From: Brachypodium distachyon
Lineage: Eukaryota; Streptophyta; Magnoliopsida; Poales; Poaceae
Reading direction: 5' to 3'
Assembly: GCF_000005505.3 (NCBI RefSeq)
Contig: NC_016131.3
Coordinates: forward strand, 7,275,501 to 7,339,500
DNA length: 64,000 bases
Positions 1-12,707 of this stretch are shown one piece after another. A program made the position numbers and the translations under genes. Positions within the stretch are counted from its first letter, which is position 1; each line of letters begins with the position of its first letter. A model generated the notes under the pieces. That model saw nothing but the letters and a program-made list of their open reading frames with translations. It was not told the DNA's origin and did not search any database.

Positions 1-277
1 CTAGGCAGGAAACACTAATCTTGTTACATGGTATCCGTACTAGACATACACCTCAGATTGCAATTTCTACTTTCTACCTCAAGAGTTTTCATCGATATGA
101 CCTAAATCTGAATCCCTGAGTTAACAGTGTTATGAAATGTTAGCAGTCCTGACATTACCATCTGAGCTCATCGTGGGTCGCCTGGTGCTACCATGTCTGA
201 TTGATGATACTTTTTTTGCAAGAAATTGATTATACTTGACAGGCATTTACAATGAGGGATGCCATATCTGATTGATA

Positions 278-320
278 CTCCCTCGGTCCCATAATTCTTG
301 TCGCACAATAGACTGTTAAT
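278..320. mobile_element. Stowaway-like MITE end (partial)
   Basis: The sequence starts CTCCCTCGGTCCCATAATTC directly after a TA dinucleotide, which is the usual Stowaway terminus. No matching inverted end was found in the following few hundred bases, so only one end is visible. Confidence 0.45.
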
Positions 321-2848
321 CTCAATATATTACATGCCTCTTCAAGTAAACACTGCATTATTTATTATATGCACTTAGTTGTTGTGCATATATTGTTTGC
401 TAGAAACTACTGAACTGTCACTTTTTGTAGTCAAGGATGCATGCTTGGTCTGACCAGAGAAAATAGTCAAAATGGCTCGTGGGCGAGCTGTTTTATATTC
501 TTTAAAATGGTATCTGCCACAAAAATAAATCCAGTCACCGTTCAAAGAGGATAATGCACATTTCTTCTATTTAGAATTTACATTAATGTCTAACTCGAGT
601 ATATGTGTGTTGAATTCTTTACATTACCTCTATTGTAGCTTTTACTACTACTAGTTTATTTCTACTCCATGCTGGTATAATGCAACACATGACTCAAGAG
701 GTCCTATGAGATTTTTTAGCGAAATATTGAATTTTGAATTCTGATTACAGTTTATATGAGCTAAACCAGATCCAACAAGGAGAATTTTTGGCAGAATTAA
801 TTCTGATTACAGGTTCTATGAGCCTTTAGAACAATCAGTGTGCTTGGAAAAAGTTAGGGTTCATGAAAATCTATCTGTAACACCTGGAGCCTCTGGGTCA
901 GGTAGTCTAACTACCACTTAAACTTGTTGAAATTATTTAAATTTATATCTGTAATCATATAAAGTATAACTCATCCTAGCATGGCCTTCGTTTCATTTGG
1001 GACACATAGACTTCCCATGTGTCATTTGGAATACAACCTTATATTTGCCATCATTTTTAGTTCTTTGGGTACAAATGTTTCTCTGATCTTTGAAAATATA
1101 TTCTTTCTTTTCTCTAGGTTCATGGAGCAGAATGTTGTGGTGATAAGCCTAGGGCTGATCATCGCGCCCAAGTATCACCCATGGTCTTTGGTGCCAATGG
1201 AGTTATCAGAGGTTATCACACAATTGCCTCCACAATGGGGGAATGAATGTTGCTGCATTGGTGAGGATGGAAAAACAATGAGTGGAGCATGAAGATAGTA
1301 TAGCAAAGGGGGGGGATTAGTTGGAGGTGCATTCGATTGGAATTGTGGTGGAGAAAAAATGATACGGTTGGAGGTGGTACAATGTACAAACATCTTATAT
1401 TTTCATCGTTGTTCCGTAGCAACACATGGATGCCTTACTTGTGTTCGAAAAAATTTGAAAAACCTGAAACTTATTTTTAAGTATTTTTAGCAGAGAAACT
1501 TATTTTTAAGTTGTTTTTTAGCAGAAGAAACTTATTTTTAAGTGAAAAACGATACCTCGTAAAATATCAGACGCTACTTTCCGGCCTTGTGTCGGCCCAA
1601 ATTTGGCGACGGCCCAAAGTAGCTACGAAGAAAAAGGGCAGTCCAGCAGAGGTGAGGATTCCTCTCAAAAAAAGCAGAGGTGAGGATTCACCATTAATTT
1701 GCATGGCGACGAACCCTTGCAACCGTACTACAGGCGTAGCACGCAACATGCTCGGCCGGCCACATCACGGGTTCCTTGTGCTCGTTCACTCCACTTCGTG
1801 CTTCACAGTATAAATAAACGCACGACAAAATGCAAACGTACGTCGGCACACCACGACCGGACCGATCCCAACAGGCAACAGCGGCCACGTACGTCCAGAC
1901 TCCAGAGCCTTGCCTGCTAGCTCTGGAGTGTAAATCTAAAAATTCCAGACTTTGTCGTAACAACGAGTGGCTCAATTTTCATAAGGAGAGAGGCTGAGGC
2001 CCAGCAGCACTGCAATCATCGATAACGAAGGGGGTGACCGCGACTGTACGTGGGCAAGGGGCAAGTGAGCTCAGAAAGATCTCGGTTGGATTTGGATAAT
2101 CGCCGTCACCCACGTTTCGTGAAGCCCAGATCAGATGGCGGATGATCGTTCTTTTTCTTTCTTTTTTGGAGGGGATGATCTTTTTTTTTTGCAGGCAACG
2201 AGGGGATGATCAGTTGGTGGTGACAGCGGAATAATCGCGGCAAGATGGTGAAATCTCCGGCGGCGTCTTTGGCGAGCTGCACATATTTCGAAAAGGATCC
2301 GACGCATATTCCCTTTTTTTTTTGAGCGAACCGACGCATGTTCCGTGTACGGAGCATTCTTCCTTTACGACATTTTTCTCCCACACTTTTTCGTGACACT
2401 CATTCCGTCGCATGGAGTTCTGCAAATAAGCTAATGGGCGTTAGCTCTGATAAACTCACTTCTTTTTTGTGTTGCCGGTGTACTCGATGGGTGTTGAGAT
2501 CGCGCATGATTTGTGCACATTTTTGGCCTATCAGTGAAGCTCTCGCAAATTAATTCCAGCGACAACTACGGTACGCATCCGAGCATATAAATGCATCGAC
2601 ATCGACCCATCGCGACGTGGGGAGTTTCCCTCTCTCTCTCTCTTCTGATTTGTTTTTCTCGATTGCTCGCGCATAAATGCATGCGGAGGTGGGGCAACCA
2701 TGTCTTTTGGTGATCTGTCGCATAAATAAAATGCATTGATTGCATGTTCGGACATGTGTGCCACGTGTGCATCTTCCAGTCGCCGAACTGCCTAAGTGAA
2801 TGCCTACTAACTATCTTATCTTAGGTGTTTCACGTCATTTAGAAAAAA

Positions 2849-3117
2849 CAACAAAACATGTTGTAGAATGGGTTATCTCTTAATGTTATATCTTAAAATT
2901 AATGCTTAGATGAATATTAACTAAATAAATGCTAAGAAAAGGTAAAATCTAGTACAATGGGAAAATTGCTTTATCTTTGCCTTATCATTCTTGTGAAAAG
3001 ATCATCTCTTAATTAAGAGAAGGATTGTGACTTTTTTTCGTTTCTCTCTCTTCCACATCAGATTTTATCTTATGTGGCACCGTTAAGAGAAGGCTGACGT
3101 CACCCCATTGTACACGC
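2849..3117. mobile_element. Possible AT-rich MITE
   Basis: The right end reads CCCCATTGTACACGCCC followed by TTA. Related text in inverted orientation (TGTTGTAGAATGGG and GTACAATGGG) occurs on the left. The interior is AT-rich and contains a short palindrome around TCTCTTAATTAAGAGA. Boundaries are not clear, and the match between ends is only partial. Confidence 0.3.
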
Positions 3118-3203
3118 CCTTACTACTTCTGAGCATTGCTGCAGGTAGGGTGGATGGATCGCTGGCTGACTTTGTCCTTAGCACGTCGTTCCATATCAAG
3201 TGA

Positions 3204-3292
3204 CTCCGGTTTGTTAAATATGAATGTATCTATATTATAAAACGTCTGCATATATGTAAATATTTCATCCCTTAATTCTTAGACGGAGGGAG
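3204..3292 (-). mobile_element. Stowaway-type MITE, truncated
   Basis: It ends CGGAGGGAG followed by TA and begins with a degenerate CTCCGG. The internal text AATGTATCTAT and TGTAAATATTTCATC matches, in reverse complement, the elements at 40092-40200 and 56176-56288. The left terminus is eroded. Confidence 0.55.
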
Positions 3293-4683
3293 TAATACCG
3301 AACGCTGGAGCTGCTGCATGGAGATGTACATGTCCTGCAGCATGCAACGACCGGCGTGACACGATCTCCGACCTCTGACAGCAGCCGCCGTTTGGTACGT
3401 ACGGTATGATTATGCGCAAACACATGGAGTATATAGTTCTGTACATAACACTTTTATGTACTATCATTTCCCATCGCTGTGGTGTGCATGCATCTTAATT
3501 ATAAGCTAAACACTACGCCTTACCCTACCCATGTGTGCCGTGCGATGAACACCGTAGCCAGTGATTACAAATAAACAAGAACAATGATTGGAACTCACGA
3601 GCGCAAACGTACACACACGAGCCTGTCACTTTCCGAACTCTGTGTACGTGCAGCCGCCTGATTGGCCGGGATAGTTTTGTCGGAGCACGTACGTACAGAG
3701 CAAGGAGAAAGAGAGAGTTAAAAAAAAGAACTCTTGGCCAGTCAAGTGCTGGAGATCTGCGACAAGAGGCAACGGCAATAGTAAATCCTAATAATCCTAA
3801 TCGGAGAAAACAAAAGAACTCGGCCACTCAACTGCCGGAGATCCGCGACAACAGCAACACTAGTAAAAACAATCCTTCTCGCCTCAGCCATTAGGATTTA
3901 GGACCTTTAAATACGGCGGGCAATTGGGAGCGAGATCTGCGCTAGAATAGGATCACGTCGGATGGTATGAGAGCGCTTGCTGCTTGCTACGGTGTCACTC
4001 CGCAGTCCACTCTGTCGTGAGGACGTGGACAGCAGGGGTGGGCCCGGCCCACGTCCACCTCGATGCGTCACTAGGCAGCTGCATGAAGAATTTAAGTGGA
4101 ATATGATCTCCTTCTCCTCCCCCATTGATCGATCACCGTATCCATGACAAGATCGACCCGTGATTAAAACTGAATACGATATGTATATACTGGCTAGAAA
4201 AAGATGTCCAGTATAATTTGCTACTCCAGCTCTAGCTCCTCTGAACCGCAAGCCCACGAATAATCAGCCGCGCATCTTACAAAGAAAATCCTTTGGATTC
4301 GATTTCGAAAGTACCGTGACTTGTCGTTGAAGGACGTACGATGCTGACCTGACAGGATTTATGCCTGTACACAGTGTGGTCTTGGCAGTTTCGTTCGAAA
4401 TCCAGGAAGTAGTCCCCATCCTACCAAGCTCGTACTAACTATTGTGGAATTTCTAATTTTATCTCTGCGTGACACGATCGATTGCGCTCACCCCAATCAT
4501 GTACTACTCCCGGTAACCGCTACCATCCTAATTTGACTTTATCCATTGCTAAGGCGATCGAATGTTCAGAGGCCAAATCAACATCGCCTGGCTTAATTTT
4601 ATTGGCGGAGTCCTTCGTTGATATGAAAAGAGGACATGCATGACAGTGGAGGCTCACAGGGTAAAATAAGGTGTAATTTGCTA

Positions 4684-4738
4684 CTCCCTCCGATCTGGTT
4701 TTGAATCGGCAACACTTATTATAAAATCGGAGTGAGTA
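4684..4738. mobile_element. Short Stowaway-like MITE remnant
   Basis: CTCCCTCCGATCTGG on the left pairs with AAATCGGAGTGAG on the right, and TA lies at each edge. Only about 55 bp remain, so this is a deletion derivative. Confidence 0.5.
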
Positions 4739-5652
4739 GTAATTAGGATGGATGTATCCTGTGCTGGTTGAGCTTAATTATTAGCTCCGCAAACCACGTT
4801 TTACTAGAGAGTAACCGCAAACAACACTGTTTACCAGAGAGTAAGAGTGGTGAGTGGTGACCAAATGTAAAGCGTGTTACTGAAGTAGACAGCGGTATTT
4901 TCATATAAACTCTAATGCAAGTAAATCATAAAGAAAATATTAAAATCCTCCTAAAAAATCTTTGAATCAAGGATGCTAAGGGGCAAACAAGACTAACACT
5001 CATGTAATCGTGGTCTAGTGCCGTGAGATAAATTATCTTATGCACTAATCTTTCAGTAAACTATGTTCTAGCTACAGGTTAGCGTACCGTACAGCAATAA
5101 TTTGGCCTGTGCTGCCCACCAGTCAGGCAGTCACCAATACTACCTTTTGTTTGTTATTTTTAGTGGTCTAGTAGTAATTCGCTATCCTGTTCACATGCAT
5201 GTACAACCCTATTGTTTCGTGCTTCTAGTCGTACCCCTGATGGGCCACATAGTCGTCGGAATTACGGAATCAGGTTTAGGATCTTGACCACTTGCAGGAA
5301 AACTGAACAACTTGGCTTCCAGCAAAGATGCCTCTCGGTTAAAACAAAAGGGAGCTAATAATTTTTTTCAAATCCAAATCCACCACACAAGTCACTTGGG
5401 CTCTCGTTTTCACCAACCATTTCCTTTTACTTTCACCCACTTCGCAATGCATGGTATCCAAACACCCTCATCTCGACCTGCACGTCGACGTTGTTTCCAG
5501 GAGGTGGGATTCCCTCATCCCGACCTTCACGTAAACGAAACTTATCATACGAAGTAAGAAAAAAAAAACTTGAACAGAACATGTCAGACAGTGACAACCC
5601 AATGAAACAAACTCTGGTACGTCGGATGCATTTGGAAACTTGTAAAAAACAA

Positions 5653-5702
5653 CTCTCCGGTCGGAATTACTTTAATACAACAAGTAATTCCGACCGGAAG
5701 AG
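5653..5702. repeat. Near-perfect inverted repeat (hairpin)
   Basis: A 20-base left arm (CTCTCCGGTCGGAATTACTT) pairs with a 21-base right arm, with a single extra base and a 9-base spacer. It lies in intergenic DNA with no gene nearby. It may be the core of a small foldback MITE, but I could not extend the pairing far outside these arms. Confidence 0.75.
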
Positions 5703-6968
5703 TAACATGTGACTTGTATGTTTTGTTTTCATGGTGAGCTAGTGCAAATGAAGAAGCCAACCTCAACACCTCCGTTCACACTATTCAACTGTCTGCGTGG
5801 GGCACCAACCACTCGTTCCGTGGTTCGATTATCTGAAATTTTCATGCTCCCAATATTTTAAATTGCTCACACGACACTAGTCAATTGACTTTGGTCAAAA
5901 TAAACGTGATGCATGCACTCAACAATGTCCTTGCTCAAAATAAATAAGAGGATCGATGCACACAAAATATATGAAACCTAACTAGCACATGCCACTGATT
6001 TTGAAAGTTGCGTCATCTTATCATTTGAATGTTATGGACCTGAAAAATCTGAAAAGGGTTCGCTTACTTTCATGCTGCTGCTACAGGAAACATAAGATTT
6101 TTTTTTCAATGCAGAGTGGTGTCCTGATACAAAGTTACAAAACATCCATCGATCGAAAAAGCGCGGAAATGGCGCACAAACCAACACACCATCCAATGGA
6201 TGCCCACACAAAAAATCCCCGCCGCATCGTATCCTTCATGCGTCAGGGACACCTGCTCCATCAACCGTGCACCCTAGTCGTGCCCATGCGGGATCCTCGG
6301 CCTGCCAGCCCCAGAGCCTTGCACGAGAAGCCACCTTTTCCCCGAAGTTTAAACACTGCTCCCCATCGCCACATTCGTCTATCAAAGCATGTGTTGACGA
6401 GGGGTCGTTGCACCCAACCTCAGCTGGGCAGGAGGCTACTGGAGGAGGAGGATGCCTACCCTCTTTCAAGGACAGGGTCTACTGCCACTGCGACGAGGAG
6501 GAGGAGGAGGAGGCCAAAAAGGAGGTCGCAGCTAGCTCTAGGTTTTTTTTCCCAAGCCGCCGGAGATAGGCGGCAGGAGGGTCAGGCTTCATTTTGCTTT
6601 GGTCGCTCATTGCAAATTTCAAAACAAACACAGGATATAATCGAGTGAGTCCACAATATCAGTCCTATTTGATTGTAGGATTTCCATAACACAAAAATTG
6701 AGCTTGACAACAAGTTTTCTACGGAATTAGTAAAAACAAACAGACACGCAATGCAACTGTTTTATTGTGTCACATGTCAAATGTGGGACTTTTCATGAGA
6801 AACAAAAATGCATGCCACACTTGTCATGGACATGAATAAAAAAATCATAGACTAATAGAAAATTTGCTTTACGACTCCGAAGGGTCTAATAGGAAAATTC
6901 TTAAAAAATATCAATCATACAGAACAGTCGGGCTATATAAAAGCTTTTGGAAAGATCAGAACTGCAAA

Positions 6969-7104
6969 TTTTGACCCTCAGGGTACCTTTGACACTTCTT
7001 AGTTCAACCAAATGAACTAAAATTTTAAAGTTACATAACTTTTTGAAAAACTAGTTCATTTGTTTGAACTAAGGAGGATCAAAGGATACCTGACGGTCAA
7101 AAAA
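6969..7104 (+). mobile_element. 136-bp foldback MITE, copy 1
   Basis: The ends are inverted copies (TTTTGACCCTCAGGGTACC on the left against a right end reading GGATACCTGACGGTCAAAA), and the inner arms TAGTTCAA.CAAATGAACT are also inverted. The same sequence occurs in the opposite orientation at 28583-28718, with the inner arms nearly identical. Confidence 0.6.
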
Positions 7105-7788
7105 TTGAAGCTCTAGGAAAGATTGAAGCCTTGTTTTTTACTAAGAACGATTGAAGCCCTTTGAAATTGCTCTGAACTTGAACTCAGAGAGGCCCTTAAT
7201 TAATCAACTTTTCGACTAGTTCCTGAAATCACGCTTAACCATTCTTTGTCTCATGGTATGAATCTCCATCCCAATCAGAAGAACAAAATATCGGAGACGC
7301 AGATGCTGCAAAGATGTGTAGTAGTCCGCACATGATGCTGACAACATAACGTTGGAGCATTGAATTCCTGCAGGTAAGTTTTTTTTTTTTTTGTTGTTGT
7401 TGAGGAAAGCAGGTAAGTATTTACACCCGGGCCTTAATTAGCGGTGCGGTTATTTCCTACCAAAGCTGGACCTCACAAGATTAATCTTTCCAAGCTGGAT
7501 GCCGCCAGGTGGGGCTACCAAAGCGTCCACGGAACGTTTAATTTACGTGGACGCAGGCAGCTCAGCCAGGTAGGCGACGCAGCCGCGAAACGCACTTCAC
7601 GTTTTACGGTCCTTTTACCGATTGTTACGGAATCCAGTCAGCGAGCCATCCAAAGCAGTCCAGAAATACTCTCCTCCCTCCCCCCGTTGTGGTCAGTCAC
7701 GGCCAAGGAAGCCGACGCCGATTACGCCTCCTCCTCCTCCAATTCTGATCCCGGATCTCATCCCCATCCCACCTCCCTCTCCCTGGCC

Positions 7789-7797
7789 TATATAAAA
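7789..7797 (+). promoter_or_regulatory. TATA box of the TauE-family gene
   Basis: TATATAAAA lies 164 bases upstream of the start codon, inside a CT- and GC-rich stretch typical of grass promoters. Transcription would start near 7820-7830, giving a 5' leader of about 135 bases. The position is inferred from the motif alone. Confidence 0.6.
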
Positions 7798-7960
7798 ACG
7801 CGAGGCGGAGGCCGGCGCACGCCGCCATTTGAACCCTTCTCCCTGAGTCCCTGACCCCGCCGCTTTTCCCTATCCCTGGTCGTGCAGCGAGCGAATTGCT
7901 GGAGTACTAGCTTTGGTTTGGTTTGTTTCCGCTTGCGCGAGGGAGCCGCACGCTCTTTGC

Positions 7961-10900
7961 ATGGCGGCGGAGGCCACATCTTCGATGGCCGCGGGGTTGT
8001 ACGGCCGCCTCAACAGGAGCAGCACGCGCGGGTTCCTCGCCTACGTCGCCGCCGCGGGCGCCTGCGCCGCCGTCCTCGCCTGCTTCGTCGTCTCCTCCGC
8101 CGACCCGGCTGCCGCCTCCAATGGCGCCCTCCGCCTGTCCTCGCGCTCGGCGCGCGTCTGGCCCGTAAGCTGTTCGCTCTTTGTCCCTCCTTCCCCGCAA
8201 GCACGCTCATGTTGTGTTTGTTGGCTGCTCTGCCTGGTTCTGAGACATCTCGGTTCGTCGTGCTCCAGGATCTCGAATTCAACTGGCGGTTGGTGGTGGC
8301 CACCATCGTCGGGTTCCTCGGCTCGGCGTTCGGCACCGTCGGCGGCGTCGGGGGCGGCGGCATCTTCGTGCCCCTGCTCAACCTCGTCCTCGGCTTCGAC
8401 ACCAAGTCCGCCGCGGCGCTCTCCAAATGTAAGCTAGCTCTGCTCGATCGTGTGAACCCGATTCGTCTCATATGGATTGATTTCTCATACGCCTCAATTT
8501 TGTCTGTCTGGTCTACGCAGGCATGATCATGGGGGCCTCGGCCTCGTCTGTGTGGTACAACCTGCAGGTGTCGCATCCGACCAAGGAAGCGCCTGTCCTT
8601 GACTACAAACTCGCCCTACTCTTCCAGCCCATGCTCATGCTCGGTATCACCATCGGTGTCGAGCTGAGCGTGGTCTTCCCCTACTGGCTCATCACCATCC
8701 TCATCATAATCCTATTCGTAGGTCCGTCTGCTTGACGCATGCATGCATGCTGCCAAAACGTATTGTTAAGCAAGGCTGACACTTTTGTGCTGTCTCCTTT
8801 GTGTGTCTGGTGGGATCACTGAGATGGATGTGTGTTTGGTGTGATCAATTTCTCGCAGGTACTTCTTCGCGATCCTTCTACAAAGGGATTCTCATGTGGA
8901 GGGAAGAGACGAGGATTCTGGTTAGTTCTGGTCACAATGGGTCTCTTATATGTGTAATTACCGTGCTATGTCAATCTCATTTTTGTTCCCCTCTTTGAAA
9001 TGATTGCAGATGGAGACTCAGGAGCGAGAAGCACAATCCAAGTCTTCCTCTGCTGTCAGCGATGGTATTTTTTAAAATCCAAGACTTAGTCGATAGTCAT
9101 TTTATATAGCTTTTTAACATGTTGTTATGATCCAATATCTTCAGTGGTTCTTGGCACTAGTTATGAAGAGCCCCTCCTGCCTCAGCCTAAGCCCACGGAG
9201 AAGTCTGGTCTGGTAAGCCACAAGTACCTGCCATTTATATTGTCCGTTTCAAAGCAACTATGACGCACATGATGATTCAAATTTGAACTAAAACCATGAC
9301 AAGAATTTTAGGATCGGAGAGAGTCCGTCCAAAGAAAACGATAACAACCCAAAAGTACAGCTTGTCCTTGTGTGCCCTAATCATTGCTTTCCTGCTTCTT
9401 TTCCCAGGAGACTTTGCTGTTCAATTTGAGGTGGAAGAATATTCTAGTGCTAATGGCTGTTTGGTCATCTTTCTTGTTCCTGCAAATCCTCAAGGTCTCT
9501 ATCATTCGTAGCATCGTAACAGTTGTTCTGTACTATTAATCTTGTCCTTATTCGATTGTCTTTAGGCACTTATCACTGGTTGGATTTAGAAAGAACAGCA
9601 GGAATGCACGTTGCATAAGTTTGCATATGCTGACTGTAAATATGTGATTCTATTTTTCAGTGGCGCAGCATGGCAACTTCTATTTTGTTGACATTGTCTC
9701 TTCAGCTTCGCAGATAGGTTGGCTTAATGTTGTGACTAACTGCTGTAAATTTTCACTTCCATGCAGAATAACTCCAAAACATGCAGCACTTTTTACTGGG
9801 TCATCAATATTCTGCAGGTGAGAAATCACCCTGCTGTCTGCCATTACTTTATCTAAACACTATCATGTGTTAGAGTGCTTTGATCTAACCCAATTAGATC
9901 CCGCCTTTCCTATCTCTAAAGTTGTTCACAGAAGCCTTGTGATCATTGTTCTGTTTATGTTTTAGAAAGAAAATATCATTGCCGTGGATTGTGTAGCTCT
10001 TTTCAGAAGCTTTGGTTGGCCTACATGTTTGGACCATCCATTGGCCACGTTTTGGCACCTCGCGCCATCCACCAAACGTGAACTATTCTTTTTGCTGCAC
10101 ATTGTACAAATTAGGCGCTTGCATTGCAAACTTTCTCTGCATCATTACTATCTAACCATGTGTCGATTGATATAGGTTCCTGCTGCAGTAAGTGTCTTCC
10201 TGTGGAAGGCTGTGCAACTGTGCAGGGAGAGCCGCGCCCGGCGCATGAACGGTAACTTGGAGTGTGTCTGCGAGGCCTCCATTGAGTGGTCACCAACACA
10301 GCTCGTCTTCTGTGCCTTTTGCGGTCTGCTGGGTGGTACAGTTGGCGGTCTTCTAGGGTCTGGAGGGGGCTTCATCCTCGGCCCGCTTCTTCTTGAGCTC
10401 GGATGCATACCTCAGGTATTTGAATAATTTTTTGTCTAAGCTTATATATCTTGTTGTTAATTTTTGAATGTTTTCAGATGCAATCATATTGTCACGCATT
10501 ATATGATTGCATTGGAGCTATTGGTACATTGCATACATGTAGCACGTCATAGCCTGTAACTAGCCTCCCAAATAGGCATAAAACAAGTCTCATGGGCGGA
10601 CAGACCATGCTTGATTCCAGAAAATACTAAGGTGAAAGGAGCACTAGATATGTACTATAGCTGAATTTTTGTCTCATTGCGACACATTCTAGTCTGAGGC
10701 AAATGGATCTAGAATATGTGAACAAGACTGTAGGTAGCCATATCTTTTATCATCCCAAATGAAGAGAATTAGGATCAAAACCAGATTATTCCTAACTTGA
10801 TTGCAAGACTTCCAGTATATAAGTTTTGGAGCATCTTGTTAATTTCCTAACTTGATTACATTGGGCTTGAAGCATAGAAAGATGATATAGGAGTTTACAT

Positions 10901-12363
10901 GACTTAGTTATTTTATTATTATTAAGGCCCGTGCTATTGTCTTCTTTGTATTTTTGTTATGAAGGTTCATTGGGTTTTGATTCTAGCATTTGGTTCCATG
11001 CAAAACGCTCTGTACAATCCATGTTCCAAGCAGAGCCGTTAGATATTTATCTGGGAGTTACTGGAGTTGGAGTAGCTTTTTAGCCTGCTCCACTGTACAC
11101 GCTGCTAAGTGATTTGCATGTGCACATGGGCTTGTAAATAGACATCCAAAAAGGAATTGATAATATTTTGGCTTGCTGTAGGGACTAGGGAGTCGTACTG
11201 AACCCCATGTGGTATTCATTGTTTAGTGTCCTATGTGTGACCCCTTGATGGATGTGTGAGGTCTCAAGGTCACAGTTTCCGTGTTCATGTAATTTTTCTT
11301 AGATCTGGATGGTTGTCAGCTTGCTGCATGTCACATACTGATTATTTAAGCTGAACTGGACAGCAAAATTGAATAGGGCATGAACTGAGTTTTTGTCAGC
11401 TTCAGAAAACTTGAATTTCTGTTTCCAACGTCATTAAGTTTGCACTGAGTAGTCTAGAATTTTTTTTTTATGAAACAACACAGCGTTCCATTATATTGCC
11501 AAGTACAACAACACACACACAAAAGAAGATGGAAGCAAGTACGGGGGGGGGGGGGGGGTTGGAGATTATGTCTTTTTATATTGTTGGGAACTAGCACTGA
11601 ATACAACTATATGGTTTTGTGCCTGCCAGGTCGCGAGTGCAACAGCAACATTTGTGATGATGTTCTCCTCATCCCTCTCTGTGGTTGAGTTCTACTTCCT
11701 CCACAGGTTCCCAATCCCTTACGGTAAATCAATGGCTAATGAACTCTGTTCATGAATTTAACAAGCTCTAACCAGAGAAACTGTTTAATAACAAGTTGCA
11801 TTTATTTCCTCCTGCAGCTGCCTACCTAATCTTCATTTCCATATTGGCTGGATTCTGGGGCCAATGTTTGGTCCGGAAGATCGTTCTTGTGCTCAAGAGA
11901 GCATCGTTGATTGTCTTCATCCTCTCATCCGTCATCTTTGCAAGCGCTGTTACCATGGGTATTGACAAAACAACTCACTGATAATTACTTTACCTTCCAT
12001 TTAACAAATCATTCACTGCTGACCAGCCAACTAAAATCTGCCAACAAATGCACTAGTAAACAGTTGTCACAGCCTCACAGATTTTCCTTAAAACTATTAA
12101 ACCAAAATATTCCATTCACTAGGGTAGTGTTGTCGCGCTAGGAGTACATTCATCTTGGCAGTAACTTGCTGTAAGTATGATTCAGTAAGGCTAAATGAGT
12201 TTTGACTGTAACGTTAATCCTGCTTGCAAGGGAAAGCAACCATATTTTATAGTTCTAATAACATCCGTTGCTTCCTCCAAATCCAGGTGTTGTTGGGACC
12301 GAGAAGAGCATTTCGATGATCAACAACCACGAATACATGGGGTTCCTCGGCTTCTGCGAGTAA
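7961..12363 (+). CDS. TauE/SafE-family membrane protein (12 exons, 479 aa)
   Basis: Exons: 7961-8164, 8269-8428, 8521-8721, 8859-8920, 9010-9064, 9145-9212, 9408-9494, 9767-9817, 10176-10415, 11630-11723, 11818-11958, 12287-12363; all junctions are GT-AG and total 1440 nt. The family (TauE/SafE) comprises polytopic membrane proteins; bacterial members export sulfite, sulfoacetate or related anions, while plant members are poorly characterised. Visible features are an N-terminal hydrophobic segment near residues 27-45 (signal anchor or first membrane helix), the first half-domain with a glycine-rich turn GGVGGGG at 93-99, a charged cytosolic-type linker around 170-250, and the second half-domain with [16 protein letters not shown] near 347-362. 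This inverted twofold glycine motif is the family hallmark. Length matches other plant members. The start was chosen because it heads the longest frame after the TATA box; Met9 is an alternative. Intron 9 is the longest (1.2 kb). The substrate in plants cannot be read from sequence. Confidence 0.93.
11461..11510. repeat. Possible retroelement tail inside TauE intron 9
   Basis: A T-run followed by ATGAAACAACACAGCGTTCC resembles the antisense poly(A)-side ends of grass LINE copies, as does the window's right edge. Further right, at 11543-11560, there is a long G homopolymer. Both are intronic. The assignment is based on general resemblance only. Confidence 0.2.
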
Positions 12364-12452
12364 CCAAGTATACCCGGGAGAATCCAGGCCAATACCTAAT
12401 TGACCTCTCCTCCCAAGGACAGTGGAAATAAAAATGCCGTGACGGGTGTCCC

Positions 12453-12707
12453 ACGCGTTAGCTCCTCGCTAACGTGCAAAGCACCTGCCGGGCGATTGAA
12501 AACGTAGCAGTGAAGTCTGTTAATGTCATGCACGCGTTAGCTCCTGGCTAACCCGCATGTGGTCTTGTGGCGTCGTGTGAGACTGCGTGCTTTTTTTGTC
12601 ATGCATGTGTTAGCTCCTGGCTAACCTGCAGAAATGTGTTGGTTGTAGGGCTCTTCTTTGGTTTTTGTCCATCCATTCATTCATGCGCTAGTTAGCTCCT
12701 GGCTAGC
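12453..12707. repeat. Four short hairpin repeats after the TauE stop
   Basis: GTTAGCTCCTGGCTAAC or a close variant occurs four times: 12457-12473, 12535-12551, 12609-12625 and 12691-12707. Spacing is 78, 74 and 82 bases. Each copy is a stem (GTTAGC/GCTAAC) with a five-base loop. The first copy extends to a longer stem (CACGCGTTAGC...GCTAACGTGC). They begin 90 bases after the stop codon and so probably lie in the 3' UTR of the TauE-family transcript. Confidence 0.7.

Larger units (their letters stand above)
1..7788. other. Intergenic region with scattered MITEs, no gene recognised
   Basis: I see no ORF here that resembles a known protein and no chain of exons. The longest ORF (5989-6648, +) is rich in basic, Ser and Pro residues and looks like chance translation of a GC-rich repeat-like block at 6110-6600. 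Mobile-element traces and a hairpin within this stretch are listed separately. The last 300 bases, rich in CTCC tracts, form the promoter of the TauE-family gene. Confidence 0.6.

Noticed and set aside
1175..1425. Overlapping short minus-strand ORFs near 1.2-1.4 kb
   Set aside because: Short, without family resemblance or splice sites, in AT-rich intergenic DNA.
5989..6648. 219-codon ORF on the plus strand
   Set aside because: Composition is Arg/Pro/Ser-rich, overlapping frames are equally open, and no family resemblance or splice context is visible. It looks like translated GC-rich repeat sequence.
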